A stretch of DNA of 64,000 nucleotides from Dendrolimus kikuchii (GCA_019925095.2 JAHHIN020000030.1:8206501-8270500); one strand, 5' to 3'; positions 41,312 to 52,981 are shown, counted from the first letter of the stretch. Notes: a model not told the origin generated them from the sequence alone. Numbers and translations: made by a program.

Positions 41312-41526
41312 AGGGACGTCACTTGATGTGCATTCTACTAGTATTCACGGTAGTGGTGGCTGTACCGGATATCAAGAACGGAGAGAATTCATCTACCACT
41401 GCCATCAACTTTACAAGTTCCGCTCCTTCTAGAGGTGTATTTATCTTGTTGGGGTTGCTAACACTTACAGAGTTTATTTTTAATACGCTGTTTGGCGATG
41501 AGTTAAGTACTGTCCGTGTTTCGTGC

Positions 41527-41720
41527 TGTTATGACATTGTATTGTATGTACAATTGCTTACCTGTGCAATTGTACATTATATAAAACCAATTCGATTTTC
41601 TCTAAAAATGAGAGAGCATTATTAACCGTCATATAGTGCAGACGTATATTTTTTAATTAAACTCTTACAGCAAATAAGTTCGTTTTTTTTAAAAAGGACC
41701 CACGGAGCGCCGTCCTAACA
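41527..41720. mobile_element. 194-bp solo LTR inserted in gypsy B
   Basis: Begins TGTTATGACATTG and ends CCGTCCTAACA, flanked by GTGC at 41523-41526 and 41721-41724. Copy A has the uninterrupted site TTTCGTGCGAATAAAC with one GTGC. An internal CATTATATAAAACC gives a TATA-like box. Family unknown; the 4-bp duplication suggests a Ty3/gypsy-type integrase. Confidence 0.88.
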
Positions 41721-42067
41721 GTGCGAATAAACGTGACGCCATCGCGACTAAGTACGTCAATCGCTATGGTAATGGGCGTATTCATGCACGAGGCGGGTAC
41801 TATGACAAAATCTACTTCAAGCGCTATATTCCTAAATTCAGTAGTTAAAGTGATATACTCGCAAGCAACAATCTCTATCGCTTATTTCTTTCAAAGAACA
41901 TTTAATTTGTTTACGCGGACCAGAGAAGTAAGTTACTACCGTTGACGATATTAAGCATACATTGAGTGTTCCACTATCTATATTACACAAGTTAAGTTTG
42001 CGTTAGTTGATATTAGCTTGGGACCCAGATCGGGCCTTGGCAAAACACTTAATCTCTTTATGCCCTA

Positions 42068-43279
42068 TTAAGAGCAGACGACTGGTTTAACACTATCATG
42101 CGCGTCGCGCATGTTATTAACATTACGATTCTTGGGGCACTGCTCTGCTATGCACTGCTCGGCCACAACAGAAACATTCACGATTATCAAACTTGACGAG
42201 TAGGCTTTAGATAAGTAGTTAAAAAGGAAACTAGGTTTTCGGTTATTAGATCGGCATTGGTAGCCGCTGCGCGCACCTGTACATTGATGCCGTAAATCAC
42301 TATTTGAACCATAAGGTCTTTGCTTAAACCTCCTATTACTCGTAATCTTAAGAACTACGTGCATACTCTGCGTATGACGAAAACTTCTCGGACGTGGTAT
42401 TTATGATCTCATGTAGAATTTGAGCGAAGTTAATCTTTTGCGGACACAACGATTTTAAATCGCTAAGAAAATTGGACCACGAGCGATCATTCGTAGCCCA
42501 TTCATTTAACCAGGTTTTTGAGTCACCTTCCAAACAATGAGCCACACGTGAGAAACATTCGAGATCCTCCCAACGGTGCACATGCCTAGCCCTGTCCACT
42601 TCGGCACACCACACCTCAAAATTATTTATAGCCGGATCAAAATTTGTAACGTTTACGTTAACGCGTAAACAATCGATTGGGTTACGGAAATATTTGTATT
42701 TAATGGAGGTGTGCTGTTCCGAACCGACGGCGTAACGTGTGAACCACTAGTAGTATTTTTTTTTTAATGGCAGTCAGTCGTCACAATAGTCACTAGTACG
42801 TTTTTCACGAAAACGTCATGATAGGACCGAGATTTACTACGACGTTGATGCGAGTTGAGCGTTCGTGACCTGGACCCTTCACGCGAACCAAGATGGTCAC
42901 CGCTACGCGAGCGACAGCGACGAGATTGTGAACGAGTGCTATCGTTACGCGAACGCGTATGAATCTTGTCACGACGTGAATTTGAACAGCGAGTTTTATA
43001 ACAGCGCGAACGCATTCGATCGTGAGGCGATCGTGAATTATGCCTATGGTCTAGTTGCGATTCGCTGCGACGGCTACACCTAGACCCAGACCGAGGTGGC
43101 GTCCTAACTGACCTATCATGTGGTCTTGACGAACGCGGCATGACACGCCTAGACTCAGAGCGAGGCGGCGTTCTAACCGACCCGTCACGTGATCTTGACG
43201 AACGCGGCATGACACGCCTAGACTCCGAGCGAGGTGGCGTCCTAACCGACCCATCACGTGGTCTTGACGAACGTGGCAT
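42068..43279 (-). pseudogene. Gypsy B gag remnant
   Basis: Sense order: Arg/Ser repeats MPRSSRPRDGSVRTPPRSE (42.76-43.28 kb, open for 171 codons), capsid with RWEDLECFSRVAHCLEGDSK (42.35-42.61 kb), and a decayed knuckle near 42.13 kb. Confidence 0.75.
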
Positions 43280-43359
43280 TCCTAATTAATATTTAACGGT
43301 TGTTTGTGTAGGTATCTCGTCTAATATTTGTGAGCAAATAAGTCCAATCCCACTTCTGA

Positions 43360-43486
43360 TTTTAGCGACCAGAAGTGGAAAATAATAAAAAAATATAATC
43401 GTAAATAATTATTTAATTTTAGAACAAAACTAATAGTTTAATTACAAACAAACAACCCTTATTAAAGTAACGAAACAATTACAGTT
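43360..43486 (-). repeat. Gypsy copy B, 5' LTR, truncated
   Basis: The first 127 bp of the LTR (inner end) only. The outer 380 bp are missing at the junction with Jockey sequence. Confidence 0.9.
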
Positions 43487-43746
43487 TCGAGGGAGCTCCC
43501 TAAGGAGTTTTACCTCAGCTGGACTGTTGCCATGAGAGGGGGATGAATTTAATGATGCCCACCATAGGGCGACACAAAGCACTAATTGAGAACGGGCGAC
43601 GGGTAATATAAAGCCCGAGGGGAAGGATCCCGGCGGGCCGGGATCGGCGGTTCGCGGCGGCCTACGCTATCTTACTGCCGTTTCGTAACGTGTTATGGCT
43701 GGGAGAGAAGAAACGGCGAAAGAAACTTCCCAGCAACACGCCTAGT

Positions 43747-46662
43747 CTATCCTGTGGGGGGGCTATGTCTCCTAACGTCCCTCGCAGGGACGTGGAGAGA
43801 TCTTGATTGGCGGCGCCTGAGACGCCGCCGTCTGTGTCTGTCTGTCCGTGCCTGCCAGCCTGCCGTCCTAACCGCGGGCGGGCTGATCCGGGCCAGCCGT
43901 TTTGTGATAACGTCGACCCTGTCCGTGAGGACGTTACGCGGTCGTCGTACGAGAGCCTTTCGCCGAGGCTTATAATCGGACGCGGACACGACGAGCGGAT
44001 TTCGATGATGCGGCGCGAGATCGAAATACTTACGCGAGAGCGACGTAATGTAGTTTTTGATGGAGGGAAGCTCCAGATCGCGGTGGAGGTCGACGTTACG
44101 CATATAGAGGGGAGCACCGACGGCTCTGCGCATGAATTTATTCTGCACAATTTGCAGTTTATCTAATAGGGCAGGCTTGGCATGGCCGAATACCACACTC
44201 GCGTATGTCATGATCGGGCGGATGCATGTTTTATACAGAGTAAGCTTGTGTCTGAGGGACATTTTGCTTCGTTTGTCTATCATGGGTGCTAAACGACCCA
44301 TCACAAATCGCGCTCTATTTCGGACTATAGTGATATGCTCGTTGAAGCGCAAGTTCCGATCTAGGGTGACACCAAGATATTTGGTGTACTTTGCCCAGGG
44401 GATTTGTTGGTCGTAGAGCGAAATGGTTTTTAGGCGAAGGCTAGCGCGTTTGGGGGAGCGAAGCGTGCCCGGGGAAAAGAACATTGCTGCGCTTTTCTCC
44501 GGGTTTACCTCTATCCTCCATTTGCGAAACCATTCGCCTAGCTCTGTGACAGCTGCCTGCAGCCGGACGCAAGCCATTTGTCGGTTGCGATCTGATGTAT
44601 AGAGTGCGGTGTCATCCGCGAAGAGGGCCAACTCCACATCTGGAGTTTTTGGGATGTCGCTGGTGTACAGCGTGAAGAGTAGTGGCGACAGGGCCGAGCC
44701 CTGTGGTACACCGGCTGTGAGTGGGTGAGGGGACGAGCGCGTTCCCTCCACTCGAAAACGGAAGCTACGACCTAGGAGGAAGTCTCGCAAGATGAGCACG
44801 AGTCTGTCTGGCACACCGAACTGGTACAGCTTGTAAATCAAGCCGTTGTGCCAGACCTTGTCGAAGGCTTTTGCTACGTCTAGGAACAGTGCGGCTGTTC
44901 CTATAGGGCGGGGGCGATGGGCAAAGTGAGATAATATGTGCTCCGTGATGCGGTGCACCTGTTGGACGCATGAGTGTCTGGCACGGAAGCCAAATTGCTC
45001 ATCGGGTATTAGATGTTTGCTGAAGGCAAAATCTCTAAGTCGAGAGAGGATGACCCTTTCGTAAAGCTTGCTGAGTGCGCTCAGTAGGCTGATTGGACGG
45101 TAGCTGGACGGTTTATTAGCCGGTTTTCCCGGCTTGTGAATACCGATGACATCTGCCTCCTTCCAGATCGCGGGAAAGGAGCAGTTTGTTATGGCGGCAT
45201 TGAAGATGCTCACCAGGATTATAATTAGATGGGCGGGTAGAAGTTTTAAAACGCGATTGTTGATGCCATCGGTCCCTGGGGCCTTTCGCGGTTTGAGAGA
45301 CTTGATCAGATCTTGCACTTCTTCGACTGTGACCGGGTCGAGTGTGGTTTCCGCTGGTAAGGAGGATCTACGTTCGACCTCGGAGTCCACCTCCGTCAGG
45401 TGTGACTGGTCGACGTTTTGCGTAGTGGGGGAGCATTGAAGCTCTAGACTCTGAGCAAGGCACTCGGCCTTCTCCTCGTCATCGAACGCCTCGGTGTTGT
45501 CGGCTCTTTCTAGCGCGGGTATGACAGTAAGGGTGTCTGATCTGAGAGCTCTAGCCAGCTTCCAGTACGCCTGGTGAGTTGGTTCGATATCTCTCAACGT
45601 TCTGTCCCAACGTTGTTCCCTGACTTCCCGGATACGTAGTTTAACCTCGCGCTCTAGTTCGCGGAGTCGGACTCTGTTATCCTCGGTGGGATATCTGTCG
45701 TGAGCTCTGGAGGCGGCTCTCTTTTCCCTCAGCAGTACCCTCACCTCGTCCGGCAGGCATAAGTGGCGGTCATCCTCCACTGGCACCTGCCTGGACGAGT
45801 TCCGCACTGCGGATTGAAGGTGGCTGGTGAGAGCCTCGATTGCCGTCTCCGTGTCTTGGCGGGACTCGATATGGTCCGGGATGCGGTCCAGGTCTTCTGT
45901 GCTGGTTGCCTTGAGGAGGGTCTCAAGTCTCAACCAGTCCACAGAGGTCCTAGTTTCAGATGTCTGGTCTGTCTGTGGTCCTAATCTGAGTATAACCGGA
46001 CGATGGTCCGAGTCTATATCGTCCATCGTTTCGATCGAATGGAACTGAAGGGTTACGCCCCTCAGTAATGCTAGGTCGAGAATGTTTGGGGTCCCCCAGT
46101 CGCGGTTGGGGGGGTATCTTGTGGGGGTCAAGGGAGTTAGTATATCAAACAAAAGACTGTCTGATATATTTATGAGTGCTCTGCCATTGGGGTTAGTGGT
46201 ATTGCAGTTCCACTGCTCGTGTTTGCAATTCAGATCCCCGGCTATTATAACAGCCGGGCCTAAGTTGAATAGGGCTTCTAGGTCTTTCTTATTAAGGGGT
46301 TTTTGGCATGCGAGGTATGCTGAGACTATGACTAGGGGTTGGTGGCCAGTCATTGCTAGTCTGCAGGCGGATACCTCCATACCTTCTAGTGGGGGGGTGA
46401 CTAGGGGCATGCAATGTAGAGATCTTCTGAAATAGATCAGGGTGCCGCCACCACGGCCTATCCTGTCATGTCTAGTGACCCGATAGTTAGAGATCTTTGG
46501 ATCTCTATCACTCGGTTTCAGGAAGGTCTCCTGCACTAGTAGTATATCTACTTGATTGGTAACCAGGAAGTCATGGACCAAGTCGCGCTGGTTTCGAAGG
46601 CCGTTGGCGTTATAAGTCGCCAGAGTCAATGAGCGTGGTTTATTCCTACCTACATGCGCCAT
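43747..46662 (-). CDS. Jockey ORF2: apurinic endonuclease plus reverse transcriptase
   Basis: An intact 971-codon frame. The N-terminal endonuclease (about 12-235) has LATYNANGLRNQ, DILLVQETFL, VIIAGDLNCKHEQWN and DIDSDHRPVILRL, matching the catalytic Asn, Glu, Asp-x-Asn and SDH motifs. The reverse transcriptase (about 470-740) has RKAPGTDGINN, YRPISLLSALSKLYERV, LFLDVAKAFDKVWH, GVPQGSALSPLLFTLYTSD and ELALFADDTALY (FADD box). The C-terminal thumb follows. The first Met lies 37 nt after the ORF1 stop, which fits Jockey elements that translate ORF2 by reinitiation. It nicks target DNA and primes cDNA synthesis there. With no internal stop, the reading frame could still be expressed, but the damaged ORF1 and 3' end argue against autonomous mobility. 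Confidence 0.95.
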   Translation of the reverse strand: MAHVGRNKPRSLTLATYNANGLRNQRDLVHDFLVTNQVDILLVQETFLKPSDRDPKISNYRVTRHDRIGRGGGTLIYFRRSLHCMPLVTPPLEGMEVSACRLAMTGHQPLVIVSAYLACQKPLNKKDLEALFNLGPAVIIAGDLNCKHEQWNCNTTNPNGRALINISDSLLFDILTPLTPTRYPPNRDWGTPNILDLALLRGVTLQFHSIETMDDIDSDHRPVILRLGPQTDQTSETRTSVDWLRLETLLKATSTEDLDRIPDHIESRQDTETAIEALTSHLQSAVRNSSRQVPVEDDRHLCLPDEVRVLLREKRAASRAHDRYPTEDNRVRLRELEREVKLRIREVREQRWDRTLRDIEPTHQAYWKLARALRSDTLTVIPALERADNTEAFDDEEKAECLAQSLELQCSPTTQNVDQSHLTEVDSEVERRSSLPAETTLDPVTVEEVQDLIKSLKPRKAPGTDGINNRVLKLLPAHLIIILVSIFNAAITNCSFPAIWKEADVIGIHKPGKPANKPSSYRPISLLSALSKLYERVILSRLRDFAFSKHLIPDEQFGFRARHSCVQQVHRITEHILSHFAHRPRPIGTAALFLDVAKAFDKVWHNGLIYKLYQFGVPDRLVLILRDFLLGRSFRFRVEGTRSSPHPLTAGVPQGSALSPLLFTLYTSDIPKTPDVELALFADDTALYTSDRNRQMACVRLQAAVTELGEWFRKWRIEVNPEKSAAMFFSPGTLRSPKRASLRLKTISLYDQQIPWAKYTKYLGVTLDRNLRFNEHITIVRNRARFVMGRLAPMIDKRSKMSLRHKLTLYKTCIRPIMTYASVVFGHAKPALLDKLQIVQNKFMRRAVGAPLYMRNVDLHRDLELPSIKNYITSLSRKYFDLAPHHRNPLVVSASDYKPRRKALVRRPRNVLTDRVDVITKRLARISPPAVRTAGWQARTDRHRRRRLRRRQSRSLHVPARDVRRHSPPTG

Positions 46663-46699
46663 TTGTTACCGGTAACAAAATTTTAACTAGGTTGTTTAG

Positions 46700-48509
46700 T
46701 TATAACGACCTAAGTATCTGGAGGAGGTACGCGTGATCCATTTCAATCACGAGTTGATCCCGGAGGGAGGGTTGACTTGACTCTGAAACTTGTCTCAGTT
46801 TCCGAGCCAAGAGTTGGACCTCTTCTAGGTCGAAGGGCAAGTTCTTGGCGAATTTAGTCGCCAAGGCTAAGTCCTCCGCTATAGAGTGGTGTGCTGACGG
46901 CCCAGAAGGTGCCTTCGAAATGGGGGCGGGGGCGGGGGTGGCCGGGAGTAAGCCGGCCGTAGCTGGGGCGCGCGCCCTTAACGGTGGGAACGCTTCCATC
47001 GCGGGAAGACCCGTCCAGTGGTTTACCACTGGAAGGGGGGCCGCCACGAATGCGGGTTTGTTCGGCACTTTCTTAGTGCCTTTTTGGGCATTGTCCTTTC
47101 CGACCTTACGTTTGGGTCGGGGGGCGGCAGGGCAGCCTCTGTAGTTTGCGGGGTGACCCGCTTTGCCGCAGAGGATGCAGCTCGGTGGCTCCGGGGAGTC
47201 CCGGGTGCGAGTGCACTCCGGGGTCCCGTGGTCCCCCAGGCACTTGACGCACCTGGGACGGGATTGACAATGAAGGGCAGAGTGCCCATAAAGTTGGCAG
47301 CGATGACACTGCCGTAGTGTATGTTTTTCGTGTGGACGTTCCACACGAAGGCCAGAGAGGCCACAGACCTTCTCAAGTTCGAAGATCTGTTTCCCCTCTG
47401 GGGAGAGGTCGAGGACAACCAATACTAGGTTTAGAGGCGACTTTGTGGCGTCGCCTCTGTGCATACGGTGCACTTCGTGCACCGGTAGCGCTTGAGATTT
47501 AAGGTCCTCGAGAATGTAGGAACACTCGATTTCCTGTGGGAGTCCGCGGATTACAGCCCGAAGGCGTTTTTCTTCCGGCAAGGCATAAGTGTAGTAACCG
47601 ATTTTACGGTCACATAATAGAGATGTTAGAGCGCGGTGGTCACTTGAAGACGTGACCATAACTTTGATGCCATGTTGGGTATCACGGGCTTCTTTAATAG
47701 AAATTGCCTTACCTGGCAGTTCCGAAGCGAGTTGGAGCCAGTGGGCTTTTTCGCGGATAACTAGGGGTGGCGGTGGGCGCTGGGAAGGTGGCCCAGGGCG
47801 GCTGGAGGGTGCCGCTGTCGGTTTGCTGCCCGCAGTGGGTGCGGGGTTGGGGGGGACCTCCCTCTGGGTCTTACGCTTTTTCGAGCGATTGACGGTTATA
47901 AAACCGTCATCGTCTTCGCGGTCAAGGGGGATGTTCGCGGGAGGCGCGACATCCATGGGGGTTAATTCATCAGTCAGTGAGAGAGGGGCATCCCTGAGGT
48001 ATTGCGGACCTTCAGGGGACAAGTCGATTTCTCGACGAGAATCGATTGCTCGGTGGATAGGAGATCGCGAACGTGATGTCGCTGAACTCGCGGAGCTCGA
48101 ACGCGGTTGTCCCGACGCGGAACCGCGGGAATACGAGGCGCGCGATTTTGGTGCCACGCGGTGCGTATCGCTGAGCGGGGGTGCGGGCGGCGGGCGAACC
48201 GGTAACGTAGCGGGTACGGACGCGGGGGGGGCGAGCGCTATGGCGGAGCGCAGGTAGTCCGCGGTAAGCGCGGCGGCGGGGGTCGCGGGGGGTGCGATGG
48301 TCGCGGCAGACGCGGGCGCGGGGAGGGGGGGCCTGCCCGGGGGCCCCTTGCAGGTGTATCGGTTTCTCGGAATTAAGTTCCGAGATAGCGGACGCGATTG
48401 ATTGGGACTCCGCAGTCCCCAAAAATTGATATAGTACGTGAGGGAATTGCTGCCGTAAAAACGACAGCAAACCCTCCAACGGCGATGGAGAAGACTCCAC
48501 GCCGTCCAT
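46700..48509 (-). pseudogene. Jockey ORF1 (gag-like) with one frameshift
   Basis: The natural ATG is at 48509 (MDGVESSPSPLEGLLSFLRQ). That frame leaves the ORF1 reading near 48340-48360, where bases are added relative to the other copy, and the main frame then runs to 46700 (open from Met 48157, 485 codons). It holds SRSRSPIHR, NRSKKRKTQ, an RNA-binding-like fold region and three knuckles (CHRCQLYGHSALHC, CVKCLGDHGTPEC, CILCGKAGHPANYRGC). RNA-binding chaperone of the LINE particle. Confidence 0.88.
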
Positions 48510-48673
48510 TGTCCCTAAAGGGGACGAACGATTTGGTGGAAAAACCACCTGATGACGCACTTTTCACTGCACTGTCACAGAAAAAACACAAATCGACCGT
48601 GTGAGCGAACGAACACAACGAACACGAATAACGGACTGCCGAGGCGGAACGGGAGACGTGCGCGCGCGACGAA

Positions 48674-50477
48674 ACGGTACAAAATCTAAAAAATATGCTC
48701 CAAATATTTTGTCGCGCTACTACTCAGTATACTTGCTACTCGCGCCTCAAACGTAAGAGGAAGGAGGGAACGAGAACAACTATACAATAACGAGTCTACG
48801 GATATTCACATGACAAAGAGGGACAACATGACACGTACGACTGCTAGTAAAATGAAGTGACCGTGGCCGATCACATCCGATTCTTAACGAACATTTCCGA
48901 ACTAGAAGTTTTGTATGGGACAAATGAGGGAATGACGCTCACCGCCTCACCGGCCAAATCGCTTCAAATTTACTGCCGCGGTACAAACCATATTGATTCA
49001 GTACAAATGTCATGTTACTCTTACAAACTCATATTAAAATCATGTCCTACTCAAGTCTAGTTGTTCCTCGTAGGCCTAGGCCCATCTATTATTGTTGGAA
49101 ATTTGTATACATATATTCTTTGTACGTGTCGGGTAACGTTTGCGATCTCAATTATTGCACAGCGCCATCTATTGCCTTGTAAATGTTCCACTACAGTAAC
49201 TAGTTAACAGTGTAGTGCGGAGGAGACGGCAAGCAAGTATGAATAGCGAGAGAGCGAGACCGCAACATTCTGCTCAGTTCGTCGTATACAAACTTCAAGT
49301 ATGCACCTAAGTTTCGCTCGTGCTATACATTTAAATTACATAATATACAGTTTCTGCTAATTAAGAGTTGTGTAACGTAATTATTTTTAAATTGTGTGAT
49401 AATGACGCGAATATTATTATGTTATATTATTATTTTGTTGTTGTTTAAAACATCGGTGCAATGTATTTACGTGGATGACGCGTAATTTGTATTAAAAATA
49501 TATTTTAAAATATTCCATATAAAGTGTATAAATTGTAAAAAGACAATTATGTATTTTTAGTATCAACGAAGTTTATAAATAAAATTGTATTGATAATATT
49601 TTGTAATAGCGGTGAAACTTCATAGTTTTATATGGCAACACAACGCTTTATTGTCTGTGCAAATGTGTCAAGCTTACACTCAGAATGCTAACTAAAGTTA
49701 TAGAAGCCGTATTAAAATAGTTATAAAATATATAACTTACAGCATGTGGGATAAGGATGCATATATAGTCGCGCATTCGTTATTTACGACATTATTATTA
49801 GTTTGAAGCGAGACAGTGATACGTCTATGTCTTGCGTTAAAACGAGGGCCAACTATATTGAGATGGTATTACTTTACGAACAAATATTGAAGATGTGCGT
49901 AATTTTAATTTAGCAACATAATCAGAAGAAAATTTTACGAGTTACAGCATATTAATTTATACTTGTGACTCGTTCGTAAATAATTTATATTGTTATTAAT
50001 AATTATTGTTAATAATTAGATTAATTAAATTATATTTTATTTAATATTGTTGATGTTTAAATTATTATAATTTAATTATTATATGAATAAAAGAGGTGTT
50101 ATTCAACTTTTAATACGGCTTTTATAATTTTACTTGTTCTGAGAACTTACTGCTGCAGTTTTTCTACACAAAGTTCTATTATATTATTAATAATCTTTTG
50201 AGCGATAATTAAGAAATAATAATTAAAACATTTTTGCAAAAAGAAAATAAATTTCACTGGACCCACTAAGCTTTTAATATACAAAAAAAAAACTTATTAA
50301 GGAGTGATGCCGGTATAAAAAAAAATCCCAACTTTTTAAAAAATTCTAAAATATAAAATATACTGCCAATATAAATGAACGATTAGTTGTATAAAATTGC
50401 CATTGTTGAAGTATTATTGTCTAATGTACATTTTCTTTAGTGCTAGCTATTTTTGACATTAAAGACCTAACGGCCAG
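48674..50477. other. Intergenic AT-rich DNA
   Basis: About 1.8 kb; no gene, RNA or clear repeat family. Unusually A+T rich from 49.4 to 50.3 kb. Confidence 0.45.
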
Positions 50478-50577
50478 TTCTTATACCTTACTAATCATGC
50501 ACCCGCCTTACCATCGGTAGAAATTTGGCATTATTTGTATGGAGCCCTATATCAAACTATAACCGATATAGGAAGTG
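50478..50577. mobile_element. Small TIR element (MITE), copy 3, truncated
   Basis: CTTACTAATCATGCACCCGCCTTACCATCGGTAGAAATTTGG matches copy 2. The right inverted end is lost after AACCGATATAGG. Confidence 0.55.
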
Positions 50578-50849
50578 GCCAATAGTAGTCGTAGTTTTGT
50601 TAATGTTGTCTCAATTTTCGGTATAATTTTTTTCTATGTTAATCTTTAATATGAAACAACGGTGTCTTTCTGAATAACTGGTTTATAATTATCTAAAATT
50701 GTGAAAAGGTCATGTCCTTTACAATACAAAATATTAAAAAAAGAAACAAAATATTCGTACCTTTTAATCGGTCTGACAGAAACACAACCTGTTGTTATTC
50801 TAAAACTGATTTTATATAAAAGCTTTTTCCTTGACATCTTTGATTAGTG

Positions 50850-51020
50850 GTTTCCACAACAATATCAAATAGCAGCTTTCCTCGACAACATAAACTAACG
50901 CTTTTTCCCGGTATCATCGATTAGCGGTTTTCCTAGGTAACATTGAATAGCGGTTTTCCTTGGCAACATCGAATAACGGTTGTCTTTGGTAACATCGAAT
51001 AGCTGATTTCCTCGACGACT
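50850..51020. repeat. Degenerate ~29-bp tandem repeat
   Basis: Six or seven units of the form TAGCGGTTTTCCTNGGCAACATCGAA. Diverged and non-coding. Confidence 0.75.
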
Positions 51021-51984
51021 TTGATAAGCGGGTTTCACTTGACCAGCGCTTTTTGATTAAAATATTATAATCAAGTACTGACTAGCACTATTGAAAATGT
51101 AAGTTGGTTTGTACTGTAGATAATTTTAAAATATATGTTAATATTATTGTAATGATATTTCTTTCTAGACACGCATTTTGACTGTGAAACTACTTGCCCA
51201 AATATGATGCAAAAAAGCAAGTGATTTTACTGAGTTGATATTCAGTAGCAAGCAAGCTTGGGTGCAAAGTTAACTTGACACCTCAACTGTACAATTTAAA
51301 AACCTAGCAACTGATATGGTTTTTTACTGAATGTAAATGTATGCATTCATTGTCTTCCTAGGCATGTGCTTAATGTATTGTATATGTCAAAACAAGTGAA
51401 AGCTATGCCAAAATATGGTATTGCTCCCAATAAGCTAGTATATAATTCTGAAATATATGTCGTTGAAGTTTATGACTTTTTTGTGATGTATAGTGAAATT
51501 ATTATTAGGGAAGCAGTTGCTGGGTTTTTAAATTGTACAGTTGATCTCGTCTTCTTTATAATTGTACGAAAAACGATCTGATTTCGTTTTTTTTATTTAA
51601 ACAGACTTTAGACAGTGATGAAGTGTTAATTCAGATGAAGCGTTATCGGTCGATAATTAACTCCAGTAAAATTATTTATTTGCCTGTATTTGTAGGGCAA
51701 ATATTTAAAATGTTTGGTCGCGTAGATTTTCGGTCGAAAATTTTATTTGTTTTTTTTTTTATGTGAAGTTTATTGCACTATTTGAAAGAGTTTCGTGTCT
51801 TAAGTGTTCGACATTCGAAAGGCACAGTTCGGTGAAATGTGCCTTTAAACAAAAAAATCGAGGTCGCGGTCCCAACGCCAACTACCGGTTCCAATTGTGA
51901 ATCAAAATCGTCCGGGGACCCACTCAAACACACATAAAAAAATTCATCAAAATCAGTAAATTCGTTCTCAAGTTATGCGCGTAC
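51021..51984. other. Intergenic DNA
   Basis: No recognisable gene; a 71-codon open frame at 51366-51581 lacks any family signature. The last 80 bp (ATCAAAATCAGTAAATTCGTTC) look like an insect repeat edge. Confidence 0.4.
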
Positions 51985-51989
51985 ATTTC

Positions 51990-52277
51990 TACATACATAC
52001 ATAACTTCACGCCAGTTCCCTTGCGGGGTAGGCACGAACAACAGAGCACCATTTAGGCCCATTCTTACACACCCCACTTGCTTCTTTGACATTCATAGCT
52101 CTTGTCATGCACGCTCGTCTGTTCTTAAAGCTCCTGACATCACCTTCTGCTAGTACACGATCAATTTGATCATGGAAGGTCTGTCGTGGCCTTCCACGAC
52201 TTCTGCATCCATCCACTTTGGCATTGTATATCTGTTTAGTCATTCTTTCATCATGCATTCTTTCCACATGCCCGAAC
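51990..52277 (-). mobile_element. RTE-like 3' fragment, copy 2
   Basis: TACATACATACATAAC tail, then the last ~86 codons of the RT frame (MERMHDERMTKQIYN...) matching 2.01-2.28 kb. 5'-truncated. Confidence 0.85.
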
Positions 52278-52535
52278 CGAATTTATGTAGATAATATTAT
52301 ATTAAAGTTGGACAAAATAATACAATTATTCATTTAGTCAGTAATCACAACATTAAAAAAGAAAGGCGTCATTGGGAGCTATTACCCGACAATGGGTAAT
52401 ATCGGTCATATTAAATCATTTTAACGCCAGAACCTACGTATATGAAAAAACGAATGAAGTTTACACTAATTTGTTAATTAATTATTGCTAAATACAACAA
52501 ATGCTTACCTAAATTACACAATTACATCGATTATG

Positions 52536-52706
52536 TACATACATATATAACTTCACGCCAGTTCCCTTGCGGGGTAGGCACGAGCAACAGAGCGCCATTC
52601 AAGCTTATTCTTACACACCTCACTAGCTTCTTTGACATTCATAACTCTTGTCATGCACGCTCGTCTGTTCTTAAGGCTTCTGACATCACCTTCTGCTAGT
52701 ACATTA
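52536..52706 (-). mobile_element. RTE-like 3' fragment, copy 3
   Basis: TACATACATATATAAC tail and about 150 bp of the same 3' coding end; truncated at CTGCTAGTAC. Confidence 0.8.
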
Positions 52707-52805
52707 TGTATTATTGTTTATAATAATTAAATTATTAACTAATAAACTAAATTATTGTACAATTGCTTGTTTAGCAACTACCAACTTTTGTTGTCCTTCC
52801 TATAC

Positions 52806-52936
52806 TCTATCCAAAGGTTGTCTGGAAGGAATCGCCATGGGCGATAAGACCGCCGATTGTACTTGCATATTATAATGTTCTTGGTTTTATGTAGCATTTT
52901 TGTACAATAAAGTATATTCTATTCTATTATATTCGT

Positions 52937-52968
<32 letters not shown>

Positions 52969-52980
52969 TATATAATATTT
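52806..52980 (+). repeat. LINE 3' tail, copy 3, with TCTAT repeats and (TA)n
   Basis: GGTTGTCTGGAAGGAATCGCC, GGGCGATAAGACCGCC and GTACAATAAAGTATATTCTATTCTAT, then a TA dinucleotide run at 52938-52970. Confidence 0.65.
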
Positions 52981-52981
52981 T

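Larger units (their letters stand above)
37534..43486 (-). mobile_element. Ty3/gypsy retrotransposon, copy B, right LTR truncated
   Basis: Same family as copy A. The left (3') LTR is 37534-38035. The internal region is largely co-linear. The right (5') LTR begins at 43360 but is cut after ACAGTT at 43486, where Jockey 3' UTR begins. The left flank (GTAT) differs from copy A's GTAC, so the two are separate insertions. Copy B keeps the RT N-terminus deleted from A and carries a 194-bp solo LTR and a (CA)n expansion. Confidence 0.9.
43487..48673 (-). mobile_element. Jockey-clade LINE, near-complete (5.2 kb)
   Basis: 5' UTR (48510-48673), ORF1 (with a frameshift), 37-nt gap, intact ORF2, and a 3' UTR from 43746 to 43487. 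Comparison with the 14.2-kb tail shows that the last ~85 bp and the poly(A) are missing at the 43486/43487 junction, so the element did not simply insert into the LTR. Confidence 0.92.
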
